Assembly: GCA_035582835.1 (NCBI GenBank)
Contig: JAYKAV010002519.1
Span: forward strand, 558,001 to 622,000
From: Phoebastria nigripes
Lineage: Eukaryota > Chordata > Aves > Procellariiformes > Diomedeidae
Length of the DNA: 64,000 bases
Direction of reading: 5' to 3'
In this document: piece by piece, positions 26,638-39,600 of the stretch
Position numbering within the stretch: position 1 is the first letter of the stretch
Layout of the letters: every line of letters starts with the position of its first letter
Made by a program: the position numbers and the translations under genes
The notes under the pieces: generated by a model
Seen by the model: the letters and a program-made list of their open reading frames with translations, nothing else
Databases searched by the model: none
What the model was told of the DNA's origin: nothing

Positions 26638-29600
26638 CTTGCTAATGCAGTCTTAGCCGGTGACTCACTGTGTCACATTTTAACACTATACAGTTCATGT
26701 AATGTAATTTGAACTCTATCGTTCTTCTCCTTTGTATATGTGCATAAGTTGAACAACTCTTTGGCAATTCCTGAAGAGATGGCGCTGCAGTTTTGCTTTA
26801 CCATAGGTTCTTTTCTACAATGTAGAAGGGACAAAAGATGCAGACAACAATCCTTTCGTGAGCCAGGATGCCAGAATTCAACCTGCACTTTCCTTTGGTT
26901 CAAGTGCTTTTTACCACTTGTATGCAAAGTAACTAATTTCATTAGGAAAACGGGATGATAAATAATTGCAATACATTCACACTTCTATCTGAACTTCTGA
27001 AACACTCTGCATCCTCTCCCTCCATTATCCTATCAATAGTGGGATATACTGCCACTGCCGCTGCCTTGCGCTTGTGCTCTCTCCATTAGGACACGGATCA
27101 CTCAAAACACGGCACACTGCAGCACAAATTCTGTCACTCCTTAAAGTATTTGATCCCTAAAATTTAATTCTGCCAGCTTACACCCTTCTCTCTCCCATGG
27201 TACGTATTGTTGATGCAGATGGAAAATATGTGTAATGCTGTATTTTGACAATATGTAGGTACATTTATCCTCCAAGTGCCTTCCTCTGGCACTTCAGGCT
27301 GTAATTTATCTCATTTGCTTTCTTCTGCACCATGTGATGGAGAATATGAAATTTGATTCTTGAGTTTCAGCACAGTAACATTTTGTTGCAGACAAGCTTG
27401 ACAAAGGCTGTGTTATTACTTTTAGCTTAATTAGACTATTAAAATGATTCTTGTGCAGCATTTCAATCACTCGTTATTTTGCCTCGCTGTTTTCTTCAAT
27501 TGATTAAATCTCTAGTAATCAAAAATGTTGCATTTTAGGCCTACCACTTATTTTGACTACACTTCATTGTTAGGACTGATCATTTAACAAATATCGATTG
27601 AGCAAGCTGCTCAAAATTCACCAAGTTTAATGCAGAAAAATGTACTTAGATGGTAGTAGCTTTGTATAACTCTGCTCCCAGAGAATAAATAGAAATTTAC
27701 AATTAACCTCATGGAAAAAGAATTAGGACAATGCCTACCGAGTTCTTTTGAAAATCATGATTGTTTTGCCCAAAAAATGCAAACAGAGAGCAATCCCTTT
27801 GAAAACTGTTCTCTTAGAGTCCCAGGTCAAAGAAAGAAGAGAGAATACAGGATCCTGTGGAAAGAACTCCACAGGATGTACTCTTGGAGAGCCTGCAATG
27901 TACAATAAAGAAGTGTCCATAGGCTCTGTGAAATCAACTTGTTTAATTATACTAATAATAGGAAGTAAGAGTATAATGCTGAAGTGCTGCAAGGCTCAAG
28001 ATTTGTTTTCATAAAAGTCCTTCTCTAGGGAAGAAGAATATAATTAAAACTTAGTTTTTACAGAAAGTATGGAGATCTGAAGAAAAACAGGAGTTTAAAG
28101 GAAAGTCATTAGTCTTGATCAAAGTTATTTGATCGAAAATGACAATCTTCCTTTGCTAAATGTGCCTGCTTACAATGTGAGAAAAATGACTATATTAACT
28201 TTTACTTCGCCATTTTTGCTTAAAAGACAATTGTTTTGTGTGTTGCTCACGATTAAATATTCTAAAATATTATTCTTGCAGGCAGATAACATTCTTTTGG
28301 TGAATTGGTTCTGTCTGGTAATGCCAATCACTGGGAACATTTTAATGACTGCAGTCACAGTATCACCATTATCTGAAAAGGCAATAAGTCATCAGCCACG
28401 ATGGCATCTACTGTCCTTCGGAAAGTTTGGACTTGATCCCATGACCTTCACCAGGTGTTAGTTGGCTTAGGCTATAAATATGCAATGGGTTCAGTTCATC
28501 TTCCAAAAGGAAAATGTGGGCCAGGGCTTTTCTGCATTTCACAAAAGGCGAGTGAATGTCCTTGAAGGTTAGCCCCAAGAAGAACATACCTTTGAATTTG
28601 CCCTGAAGCAGAAGTGGCATTCATTGAAATGATGACATTTGCATGTGAGGCCTCAAAGAGAGTAATTTCTAGCCACGAGTCTTCCCTGAAGGCTCTGGAA
28701 CAAGAAAGATTCAATTAAGAACTTGAAAATGAACATACTATGAAGTTAGACTATATTAGACTAGAAATATGAGCTAAAGATTGTAAACATCACGTGAGAA
28801 CTGCCTGTGATCAGCGTCTGCAGTTTCTCGGTTCAGAGGCAGCATGCAGAAAAGTATCAGCTTATTTGTCCTGTTATGAAAGCTACATAGTTAGCTTAAA
28901 GCTATCTATAATAACACTTGTGTGGCTACAGTGTAAGCATACGCTTTGATAGGAAGCCAGAGAGAGTGCTTGAATGAAGGAATTATCATAATTTTGATAG
29001 TGCTTTGAAGTGTTTCTCTGATCAGGCAGTGCTGCTCTTCCCATGAGATCACTAACCACTGAAATGATTGCTGCTTCATCAAGACACTCTGGCTTCCAGA
29101 AGTCTGGAAGAGGTGCTCTGCCGTTGGATTTTTTTGTCTCCATCTTTCTCAAGGGAAAACATGCAAAGATTTGGTAGGGATCTCCCCAAATTACACTCGT
29201 CTCTCTCTGAGGCTGCTGTAGGGACCAAATAACTCCTGGGAATCAGCAGTGCCAAAAAATTGGGTGAGTAACAGATGGAAGTGTCAAAAAAATACTATTA
29301 GCTAAGTTAGAAGAAAAAGTTAGCTGGTATTTCCACAGCAGAAATAGAGGTCGGCCACCTTTTTCATTGAGATATTTGACAAACTCCAGGGGTGTCCAGC
29401 CCTGAGGTTGGGAAGCCGGGGCACGGACAGAGCCGGCAGCCAGCGCACCTCACCACAGTGCCCTGTGTCGATGAAAGACGTCAGCTTGGCTGTCTGCACA
29501 CCCAGCCAAGGGCTCACCGGCCACCGGCACAGCCCGACGGTGGGAGCTGCCGGGAGGAGAAAGGCGGCAGAGGCCTCAGGGAGGGCAGCCCTAAAGCAGC

Positions 29601-32600
29601 CACTTTTTGATTTCATTTGCAGTCACAGCCTGGTAGTTGCCCTGTGCCTCTCTGAGGACACTGGGTGTGAGCTCCCTCCCGACGCAGCCTGCCTGCGAGC
29701 TGAAACTTCCTTTTCCAGCCCTCTGCCAGCAGGCATGAATCGCAGCGGCAGTGCTTTTTCCCTGTCTTGACTGCTTTGACTCTTCCAGAGACATTGCTCA
29801 GGGTCCTCTCCACTTCCTTTGTCAAGTACGACCAAAATCCCTCACATTAGAAGGCATCCGGGAAGGTCGGCCATCCAAGTTAATTAAACACTGCTGCAGT
29901 CAGCACAGCCACACATAGATCTTGTATGTTCCTTTTTTGCTAGAGTTACATTCTCCAAGGCCAGTGCCTCTGCCAGTGATCAAGCACCTGAATTAATTTC
30001 ATTTTCTCCAGTGATTTCTATTGCCCATTTTCAGAAAATATATTACTCTCGGTTCAAGCTCTGGTTAGAGTGTTATAGATCACAGCTCTTTTACAACAAT
30101 ATTTTGGAACATTGATGCTAAATACTGCATTATTATAAAAATAAGGATGGAGAATGTAATTACAAACACAGTCAGGATGTTGTCGAATTCACTTACCACA
30201 TACCTGTCAGCCCAAGCTCCATCAAGAATAAGAAATCTCCAGGGTAGCAGCTATTCATCTATCCATCAATTTTCACATCTTCTTTTAGCTTTCAGGTTAG
30301 AAACAGCAGTATTAACATCAACTGATAAAGACATCATGACGGTGATGGATGGAGTTCCAGAAACATATGCTGGGGATATGACTGATTTCAGAGATTTACA
30401 TAAATTAAGTGAAGAGGTTGTATTCAGTCTGGTGGAGCCAGTGTCTTGATCTCCCTCACCAAAGGAATCTCACTAAGCTATGCAGTCATTTATCAAATGA
30501 TATGGTAATTAAAGTAGTGTCATCAAGGCATCTTGGCAGTCTCCACTGAATATACAGTTCGTAAATTTTTGCAGAGGTACTGTTATTGTAGCCAGGATTG
30601 TCTGCATGAAGGCTGTACAAAGCTGGAAGGCAGAAATATATCTTTTATTCAACCTACTGATAGATTTGGAGAAAATCCCTAAGATTTCAGACACAAAAGC
30701 CCTTCTTTAGTTTTGAAACAGAACAACCTACAGATAAGTTCAGATTGCCACTTCACTTAACTGTGTTAATCAGTGAGACTGGGAGAACAGAGCAGTTTGT
30801 ACCTGAGGAAGAGAAAGGAGTACCAGCAGTTCAGCCGCATTTGAATGGTGCAGCCCTTAAGCTGACAAGCCGATTACAGAGGGGAGGTAGAAAGGCAGCT
30901 ACTTCAGGTCAGGCTGTGAGCTGGGCTGGAGGGACCACAGTACTGCACTGTGTCAGCAGATGTGCCTCGAAAGTCTGGGGATCCCATGAAATGCTCCGAA
31001 CATGAGCTGTGTCCCTGTTGCATTGAAACTGTTCCTTTTGTAGAACGCTTTGCATGAACATAAAGAGGGTGGGGAGGTGTTAACCTTCTGTTCCAGGGTC
31101 AATATTAGTGATAGCTGGATAACAACTGCATCAGTGACAGCCTTGCCAACACACAAGGAAATCTGTTAGCAGATATGCGTGGGAAACAAGCATTAAGAGT
31201 GGTAAGTAGCAAATCACCATCTTCCTGCCCATTATAGCATGTAAAAACAAGACAACTTTATATTCACTAAACAACTTCCACCAAAGGCTCTCCGAACTTT
31301 TTCCCACCTTTCAATACTCAGACCTCCCAATATCCCTTGGGGGGGAAAGTATTATTATGCAAAGGCTAAATAACTTGCGTTCTGCTAAGGATAAATGATT
31401 TGCCTAAAGACACAGAGCAAATCAGTGGCTTTGATTTATAGCTCTGATCTGGCCTGACTGCAAGGGAAGACTTTTCTGGATGCACATGGAGCCCCACTGA
31501 AGTCTCCAGCCCCCACTGGAGAAAAAGCCAGCGCAGGGTCAGAACCCAGCAGTGTGAGTCTCAGTAGTCGATCTAGGAGAAGGCATTCAACCTTTTTCTT
31601 GCCCAAGGTACTGTTTGCGGAGTAATGTCTGCAATGTCTTTGCATTATGTATTTGACAGAAAAAAAAAAGAATATAATAAGAATACTATAATGTGATAAT
31701 GTATGTTTATATGCATTGCCACTCTTCTTAAAATTGTGTTTGAGCAATCTAGCTCGAATATTTCTTGTTTCTATACAACTCTCTGCTAGCTAATTTTGTA
31801 AGTGTGTCTGATCGGGCTCATTTAATTCATCATTTTCGTTTGACTCATTAATCTCTGCCTCTCCTTTGAAAGATAATCTGCATTTAATGGCTATGTTATG
31901 TAATATGCAGCAAGGCAGGAATATCTTGCACACTTTCAGAGGGCAATATTGTAATGTGTCACTAGATTTATCTATGCATCAAAATCTCATTTTTAAGATG
32001 CCCAAAGTGCTTTCAATTACCAACGGGGTAAGTTTCTGAGCACTGCTATAATTTGTTTCTGGGAGAGTCTGAGGATTAGAAATCAGAGTCATGTAAGAGT
32101 TTTTCAAGGTATAGCCGCAATCACGCAAAAAAGCTAAAGACGAGAATAACTTAAATTTAAATAATATGCTTTATATTTTCTTATCAATAATTACTCACCC
32201 CAAAACCATCCCTTCTGACAACCACTATGCTAAGATTGATCATGGGCTGATTCCAAACCCTCCCTTTCCCCATGCTCCTTGCAGCTCCCAGTAAGGATAG
32301 CAAGGTCTTTGCGACTCTGCTATCAGCAGGTAGGTACAATCCATTTCCAGGGGCAGACGTCAATCTACACACCTTTTAGCTAGTGAGTGAAGGTGTTTGG
32401 TGTTCTTCAAACATTTTTTAAAGACACAAACTGACAGCAGCTAGAGAAATTTAAAGACGCAACAGGGCAGTAAATCTGGCCCACTGTTGATTTCCATTCA
32501 GTCTTTGTAATGTTTTTCAGACCGGAGAGTCAATGGAAACACTGAGAAGGCACTTGCAGACCTGGATGTTCATCTAGGTTTGGCATTTCTTTTCTTAACT

Positions 32601-33149
32601 TCATTCCATTATTCTTACTGGAGGATTCACCCTGTCCATTCTAGGAAATTTGGGATAGCTAAGCTATGATATAATCATAGAAACTTCCTCTCTTTTACTG
32701 CATTCAGTTTACTCATAGACTGTCTTAGTCACTGGTCTTTGATTTAAGATTTTCTTAATTATCTTATACTCTCCAGTGTACGTATAAATAAATAGACACT
32801 TTTTATTTTCATAATCTCTTTGCCAAGGAATTCATTTTATTAGCAAGTTGAGACATCTGATTAGAGCAATCAAATACCATCTCCCTAAACCCTGTTTTGT
32901 TTCTCATCTTGAATTCTTTCCTATTTCTTAAATTCCTTCTGAGAATGAAAAACCATATCCAATTGCAGTCAAACTGAAATTGGTAGACAAAGATTATAAC
33001 TCCTTGCTCTGTGACATTATGCATTACAGCGTGATCCCATAATGGTACTAGCTCATTTTGCTACTATAACTCGTTGCAAACTTGTACCTGCTTTGCTCTG
33101 CTAACTCCTCTAGACTGTTTTGCAGTGGTACTATTGAGGTTTCTCCATT

Positions 33150-33660
33150 CTACTGAGTAACTGAATTTGTGAATGATTTTTCCCGGGAGAATTAGCTTGC
33201 ATTTAGAGGTGAATCTTATTTCCGTCCCATTATTCAATTCTTTAGGTAGGGTCTCGTAAATTTTCCCCATCCTTACTATTGTGAACAAGTCCCTCACACT
33301 GTAAATTTCATTAAGAGGCTGCTTTTTCTTTCCTTTCTGAGAAATCATTAATGAAGATATTAAAACTTGAGCAAATCCAGGCATCCGCTAGATATCTCAG
33401 CCAAGTCTTAGAGATTGCCACTTCTCATTATCTTTTGTTAACAGTTCTGCAGCCAACTTCAGTCCATGTGAACATGTTTGTTCCCTGGCCAATTTGAATT
33501 AATTTTGAAAGCTGCTGCCAAATGCTTTATTAAAATCCAAATAAATGATAGCTACTGCTCTGAATTCATCCAATAATTTTGCAATTCTATCAGAAAAGCG
33601 ATCATCGAGTTTGTCTTGCAAGATCTGTACTTGATAAATTCACACTGCTTAATGCTGTTG
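33150..33660 (-). mobile_element. Ancient CR1/L3-like LINE reverse transcriptase relic
   Basis: Conceptual translation of the minus strand across shifting frames recovers RT landmarks in the correct order. They are KQCEFIKYRSCKTNSMI (33650 downward, compare QHGFxKGxSCLTNLI), IIYLDFNKAF at about 33520-33549 (compare motif A YLDFSKAF), and SFNIFINDFSER at 33332-33367 (compare LFNIFINDL). SKCKLILPGKIIHKFSY near 33215-33165 follows (compare AKCRVLxxGxNNPxxxY). Spacings are slightly shorter than in an intact CR1, consistent with deletions. The FADD motif is not recognisable. The decay implies great age, well before copies 1-4. The exact family (CR1, L3 or similar) cannot be fixed by eye, and the limits are approximate. 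Confidence 0.72.
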
Positions 33661-36600
33661 CGTTCATTATCCTCCAGAAGTCCAGAAATGCCTTTTTTCC
33701 CCAACACTTCTTCTTTAGCATCCTAATGATCAAAGTTAGACTTATTAAAGGGCAATATTCTGGCTGCCTAAGTATACATAATCATTGTGTGTTGCCACCT
33801 TCAATTTTCTGAAGCCCAGTAGTAGGTAATAATTGTTTTCATCTATTCCTCCATTTCTATTCTGCCATTTACCTACTATGTTTCTAATAATGGTTTGAAA
33901 TGTGTGTAGAGGCTGTGAAGCCTAAAGTTGCTTCTTGCCTGGTCAAAGGAAATAGTTCATCTTTATACATAATTTCCAGATTATTGACACCGTACTGTAC
34001 TGTTCCACTCCCATACTTCTCTCTCAGTATCTTTCTTCACTAAGTACTCAGTTGTTGCTCTTCTTGTCCCAGATTAAAGTGGTATGTTAATCCGTTTCAG
34101 TCCAATGCCTTTATCCAAGGCCATGAGCACTTTCATTATTTTTTTATATTCCTACAACCTACTTTTTTGGTTTTTTGCTACAGCCACCTTGTTCATAACG
34201 TATTGCCAATTGCCTTCACTGTGAAGAAAATCATTGCACCACCTTATGTTTGCCACTACATATGCTTAGATACTACTTCTGTTTTTATAATGTAAGACAT
34301 CACAAACTGTAAAGACCTGGACAATATGAAGGATTTTCTATTTAAGACAAAATCTCCCCTGCCATGGCATCAAAGAGTCAGAAAGAAATTATATTATTCA
34401 TGAATAAAACAAGCTAGAGCCTTGCTCAGAGAATGCATCTGCTCTCTGCCCTTGGAATACTTCAGGAGCTATGCTAGTTTTAGCCAAAAGCACTACTCCA
34501 TGTCTGTTCTTGAGTAATGTCATCAGGAAACAGTCAAACGCTAAATACTAATTAAGTGAACAAAAGCTAATATCCCACATGTGGTGTGGAAAAAAAAAAT
34601 CTGGGTTTAAATCAGGTTGTAAGAAAGAATCAGTTTATCAACTTTGCAGCAATTACCTGCTATCAGAGGATTGTCATCTGTCAGAACAGACAGTGTATAT
34701 CCTCAAACATATTTTGACTAGGATATATTGCTTCCCATCTAACACAAGTGACAGAGGTCTATGAAAAGAAAAAAGAAAAGCCCTACTGAGACTCCCTTGG
34801 TTTGATGGTTACTTTTTAACATTCATGTTCTGACCAACTCCCTGAGTTGGTCTTCAATTACTGATTTCATTTATAGCAAATGGAGACAGTTTTTCCAAGA
34901 AGTTCATCACCAACCACTTCAGGTTATGCCTTAAAATTTCCTACGTACATTATCCTACTACAGAAATTCATNATATTCACCTTTTCTATCCACCTTACTG
35001 CATTAGTTGCATATTTTATGATGTGATTTATTGTTTTTTTCTCCATGTTGACTAAGGGATCCTCGATAACTAGCTCAGATGCAGACATCTATTAGTAGAC
35101 AACTAAACTTAACAAATCCGACACACATTGTAGGAATCAGGCTCTTTGGAAGTAGTGTACTGCACTGCTTTGTCTCAGCTGTTCAAATCTCTCTAGCTCT
35201 GCTAAAATAGGACTGGATAGTACGTTAATTGAATCGTTACTACTAGGACACATGGAAGTCCCAGTCCTGCTGTGCCTTCAGACCAGTGGACACAATTCTT
35301 CTGTTACCAACTCTGATACAAATTAGAAGTTGCTAGCACAATGTAGAGAAAGTGGGTACACTTACTTATTAGGAAGACAAACTCTATCTTGCCCTGCTGA
35401 AAGTGAGTCGACTCTGTTTATTCAAGTTTATCCACTTGTCTATACATGCCTGCACTTAACCTGCTGAATTTTGTAGAGTCAGTTCTCATTACGTATTTCC
35501 CTTAATCCCTTGGTTTTAGCAAATCTCATTATTTACTTCAGTTTTTCAAATGTAGTGCAATTAACATTTCGTACCTTTATGCCCTGTCAGGTTTGTATCT
35601 GGTCAGCAGAAGCTGCAAGTTTAACATATGTAGGAAGGAAGTAGTAGAATTCTGTCCTTTTATAGCCTAAACAAATCACTTAGACACTTAAAATGTGTAG
35701 CACCATTTTATATCCTATTACAAAGTACAATTGCTGAACACAAGTGAAATGCTTTTAAAATTGTAATTGCAATTGCATACCTAACTTTATACCTATGACC
35801 TTCATTTTACCATTTATTATATGCATAATTTTGAGTACTTAGACTCCATAGAAATTCCATGCAGCTATATCAATTAAATATTTGCCCATTTTAATTTAGT
35901 GTCATACTGTGCACACAAAAATAGTAAAATGTGAACCCCATATATGCCTTTGAAATTTTGGTATTGGGCAAGGTCACAAAAGAATGAATTATGTAAAGAC
36001 AGATGCAGAGACAGTTTTTATGAACTATGATCCTGATATTTTGTCTTTAGTTTTTTTATTCATCTGACTATTTTTCCCAGGCTGAACTATGAGTTATTGC
36101 AAAATACCCTTAGTGATAAAGAGATTTAAACAGAACAAAAAAATTCCTGAGTCAACCATTTATCTGCTATTGAATTCTGTGAACTAATCTTAGTTCAAGC
36201 AAGAGCTCCCCTAAGCAGTTCATATATTTTAATATGGTACAAAGCACTCTGTATACATGGTACAGCTTATGGCTTACACTGTTTTAAAACTAAAGAGAAA
36301 AGTCTGCAGTTGCATAGCACACTGGGTGAAATCCTAACCAAGGCTCCCAGCCCACCAGCCTAGACCAGTCACAATAAGGCACTAACAAAGTCTTCATCTT
36401 TTACTGCTTCTCAAACCCACCACATTTAGTGGTAACCATCACCCAGTGTTTATCTTAAGCAGAAATAACTTGTTTTACAGTTGTTGGTAACTACAGGAAG
36501 AATGTTTTAAAATGCATGTGTTTCATTAATCTTATGACATTGGCCAGTGAAGACTTTTTAACATAAAAACTTGAGCTTTCTCCTATCACACTGGTTCCAC

Positions 36601-39600
36601 TGGAGATTATTGTAACTGCTTGGCATTGAATTAAACCTGTTGATGTGAAATAACTCTCTGTACATATCTTTTTAGTCTTTTAATTCAGCATTTAGCCCAA
36701 AGTGCCTTCTCCGTAAGCTTTTGTCAGAGCCACAGTCCCAATTCTTGCTTGTGTCTTGGCTTTTTGTTCATTTGCTCCAGCTTCTTTGGTTGAGGTTTTG
36801 CTTTGCTTGTCCTTTACAGCTGCACAAATCTTCAGAAAACAATCAAGAAAGACCCCCTTTCTTGAGGAACCCTCCAAAGTGCCTCTGCTTTCCAAGCTGA
36901 CATGTTCTCCTTTGGAGTAACTTATCTGCCTTGAGGTTACTTACCTGCTTGGGTTAACCTGCTTTTGATATCAACCACCCAAAACCTTATAGGCACTTTG
37001 AAAGGGACAGAACTGCTCTGATTTCCACTTGTTCATATGGAAATACATGCTGATTTTCTACTAAGACTTCTATTACAACACCATTACTCTAACCTCTATA
37101 GAAATGTATTTGAAATGTGTCAATCAGCTAAGCAACTGAGTGGGATGGGAAAAAATGTGTTACATCCATGATTGTAGTGTGGAAACAATATACACTTTTG
37201 GTATTAACTATAAATCGTTAATGGACCTAAAAGTGCATCTCTGAAAATAATACCATTTATTAAAATCATATTTGTGAGCTGTTTCATCTTTTTAAGGGGC
37301 ATATTCACATTTGTGCTTGTGCTTATTGCAACCTTTTGACAGTTTTATTGCTGAAAAGTTCAAGGTACGTCTCATAATTGTACCAGGAACATGCATTTAT
37401 CACTGGCAACGGTTCTGTGCCACATGAAATGAATTACTGTAATAGACATGTCATGTAATAGCATCTCATTATCCTCCCCCTCTTCCTCCTCTTTCTTTTT
37501 CTTAACCTTCTGCAATGAGCAGGTCAAAAATGATGGTAAGTATAACAGACAAAAGTGATTCTTGAGTAAGTTCAAGAAGCAAAAAGATGTTTGCTAAAAG
37601 TAATGCTGTAGTAGTACAGTGAGTAATTAACATCACGTTCAATACACTGCAAAATGAAAGTGCTATGCTACGGCTTGAGCCCTAATGCTGCTGCTGCTTA
37701 GGCCCTAGCAGTTTAGCAGTGAGGCACTTCGGTGGGTCAAGGGCAGGATGGTTAGCACCATGGAAGATCAAGGCCACTTAGATCCTTCTGCCCTGGTTTC
37801 TTTATTGCAGCCTTCTAATTACTGCTGAGAGGCAAGGTGATACAAAGGCAAAAGCATACAAAATATACCCAGGCTCTCCCTGCTTTTCCTACAGTTGCTG
37901 GGGCCTGAGAAGAGCAGCAGGACCATGACAGAAATGGGAGGAGGTGACACATGGGAAGTGTACCTAAGGATCAAGTCTCACCACGACCCTGCTGATGCAG
38001 TTCTCATTCAGCCTTGCACCGTTAGTCCAAATTCTAATGGGCCAACTTAGGACAAATTGGCACAGACATAGAGGACAGTATGGGCTAGATTCAGTACAGA
38101 GAAGTTTCTGTAATTTGTCACAAGATGCAAACAACAATCTCTAGTAGGGTGCCTCCTTTTAACCATTCAGCAATTTCTGTTTACTTTTAATTAGATTTTG
38201 CCCACAGTAGGTCTGGCTGCTAACTCAAAGACTAAGTTTCAACATAATGAAGCTTTAATTTCCCAAGCACATCCTCATTATTTCACATCATTTCAGCCTT
38301 ACCTTCATTACACTTTTCTGACAACTGTCTTTGTGCTCATTTTCCCATCCCATCCATAACACAACCTTGGCCATCAAATACGCCGTTCTCAATACTCTTT
38401 CTCTAACATGGGGTTTATGTGCTTGGTTCTCAGAAAAGCCAGGACTATCACCAGCTCACTGAATTGTGCCTCTCCACTCCCGAGGCCTTGGTCCTGCTCA
38501 GCTGCAGTATGCAGGAGTCAGAGACATCTGACAGCAGTGAGACTCTGCATGGTGACTTCTATGCAGAAGGTGCAGCTTAAAGGAAGCTAGATCATTTTTG
38601 CCAGAAATAGGAGGAAGCAGGGAATTAGTCAGCAAAAACTGATTTTTCATTATTAAGATAGCAAATACTCCTAAGTCAATTTACAAACCAAAGGCTCTAA
38701 CTTCTCTCCCTCNTACTCCCTCCAGCTTAGTTGTGGAGCTTTCAAAGCAAATGGGTGCCTTTAAAGTTCTGCTTTTACTGAAGACACTGAGCTGAGAGCA
38801 AATAAACAGCTCTTCATTTGGTCTTCTATGAAAATGTTCAACTTGAAAGCAGCTCAGCCACCAACTGAAGTGCTGCTGATTGCAGTGGCCGCACTGGGGA
38901 AGAAACAAGCATGTTCTTTTTGACGTTTGATTAGGAGATGTGCTGCCACTGGCGTTTCAGAGGGAAGTGCCATTTCCCCCTCCTCACGTCCTGCCTCCTC
39001 TCCCAGGGATGCTTCCAAGGTGGCCGTGCACTTCATCTCGGCTGTCTCAATACTCCCAGAGAGGTATACGTAGTAGAAAAGGGAGGGACAAGGCCCCTTT
39101 TGGGGCCAGTAGTACATCCTAGCCTTTCACAGTTTATCACAGTTTATCCTACATGCCAGTACCCTCTTAACGTGGAAGCTCTCTACTGGCCCCCGAGCCA
39201 CCTCCTCGGGCCTCCTGAACTCCTCCTCCAGACCTGAACTCAGGAAAAACAGGTATGAGGGCTATGTCTCCATACTCTGCTGACATATGCATATAGGATG
39301 GTCAAAATTCTAGCCCCAGTATAACACAGTGAAGTGTTTAATGGTAGGATACCATAAACATACCCATTTAGGCCCCAGCTCTGCTTACCTGTGCTCAAAG
39401 CACCAATGCTGCCCGTTGTGCTTTGCAAAATCAGGACCTTAAAAATTCCCCCCGGCTTTTCAGCAGACTAAGATGTGCAGTACAGAAGAAAACATCTTCA
39501 TTGTTAAAGAAAAAAGACATTCTGGCGTTGAAAGGTGTATTTTGAAAAATACAGGGTTGGCTTTTACTCCCAGTGATGTCAATGTCAAAGCTCCAATTGA

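Larger units (their letters stand above)
10101..32829. other. Long gene-poor intergenic stretch
   Basis: The base composition is AT-rich with simple repeats and local GC-richer patches at about 18260-18500, 19020-19210 and 29400-29720. No gene is confidently recognised. The single region with unusual coding-like character is 12450-12880 on the minus strand, entered separately. Confidence 0.55.
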
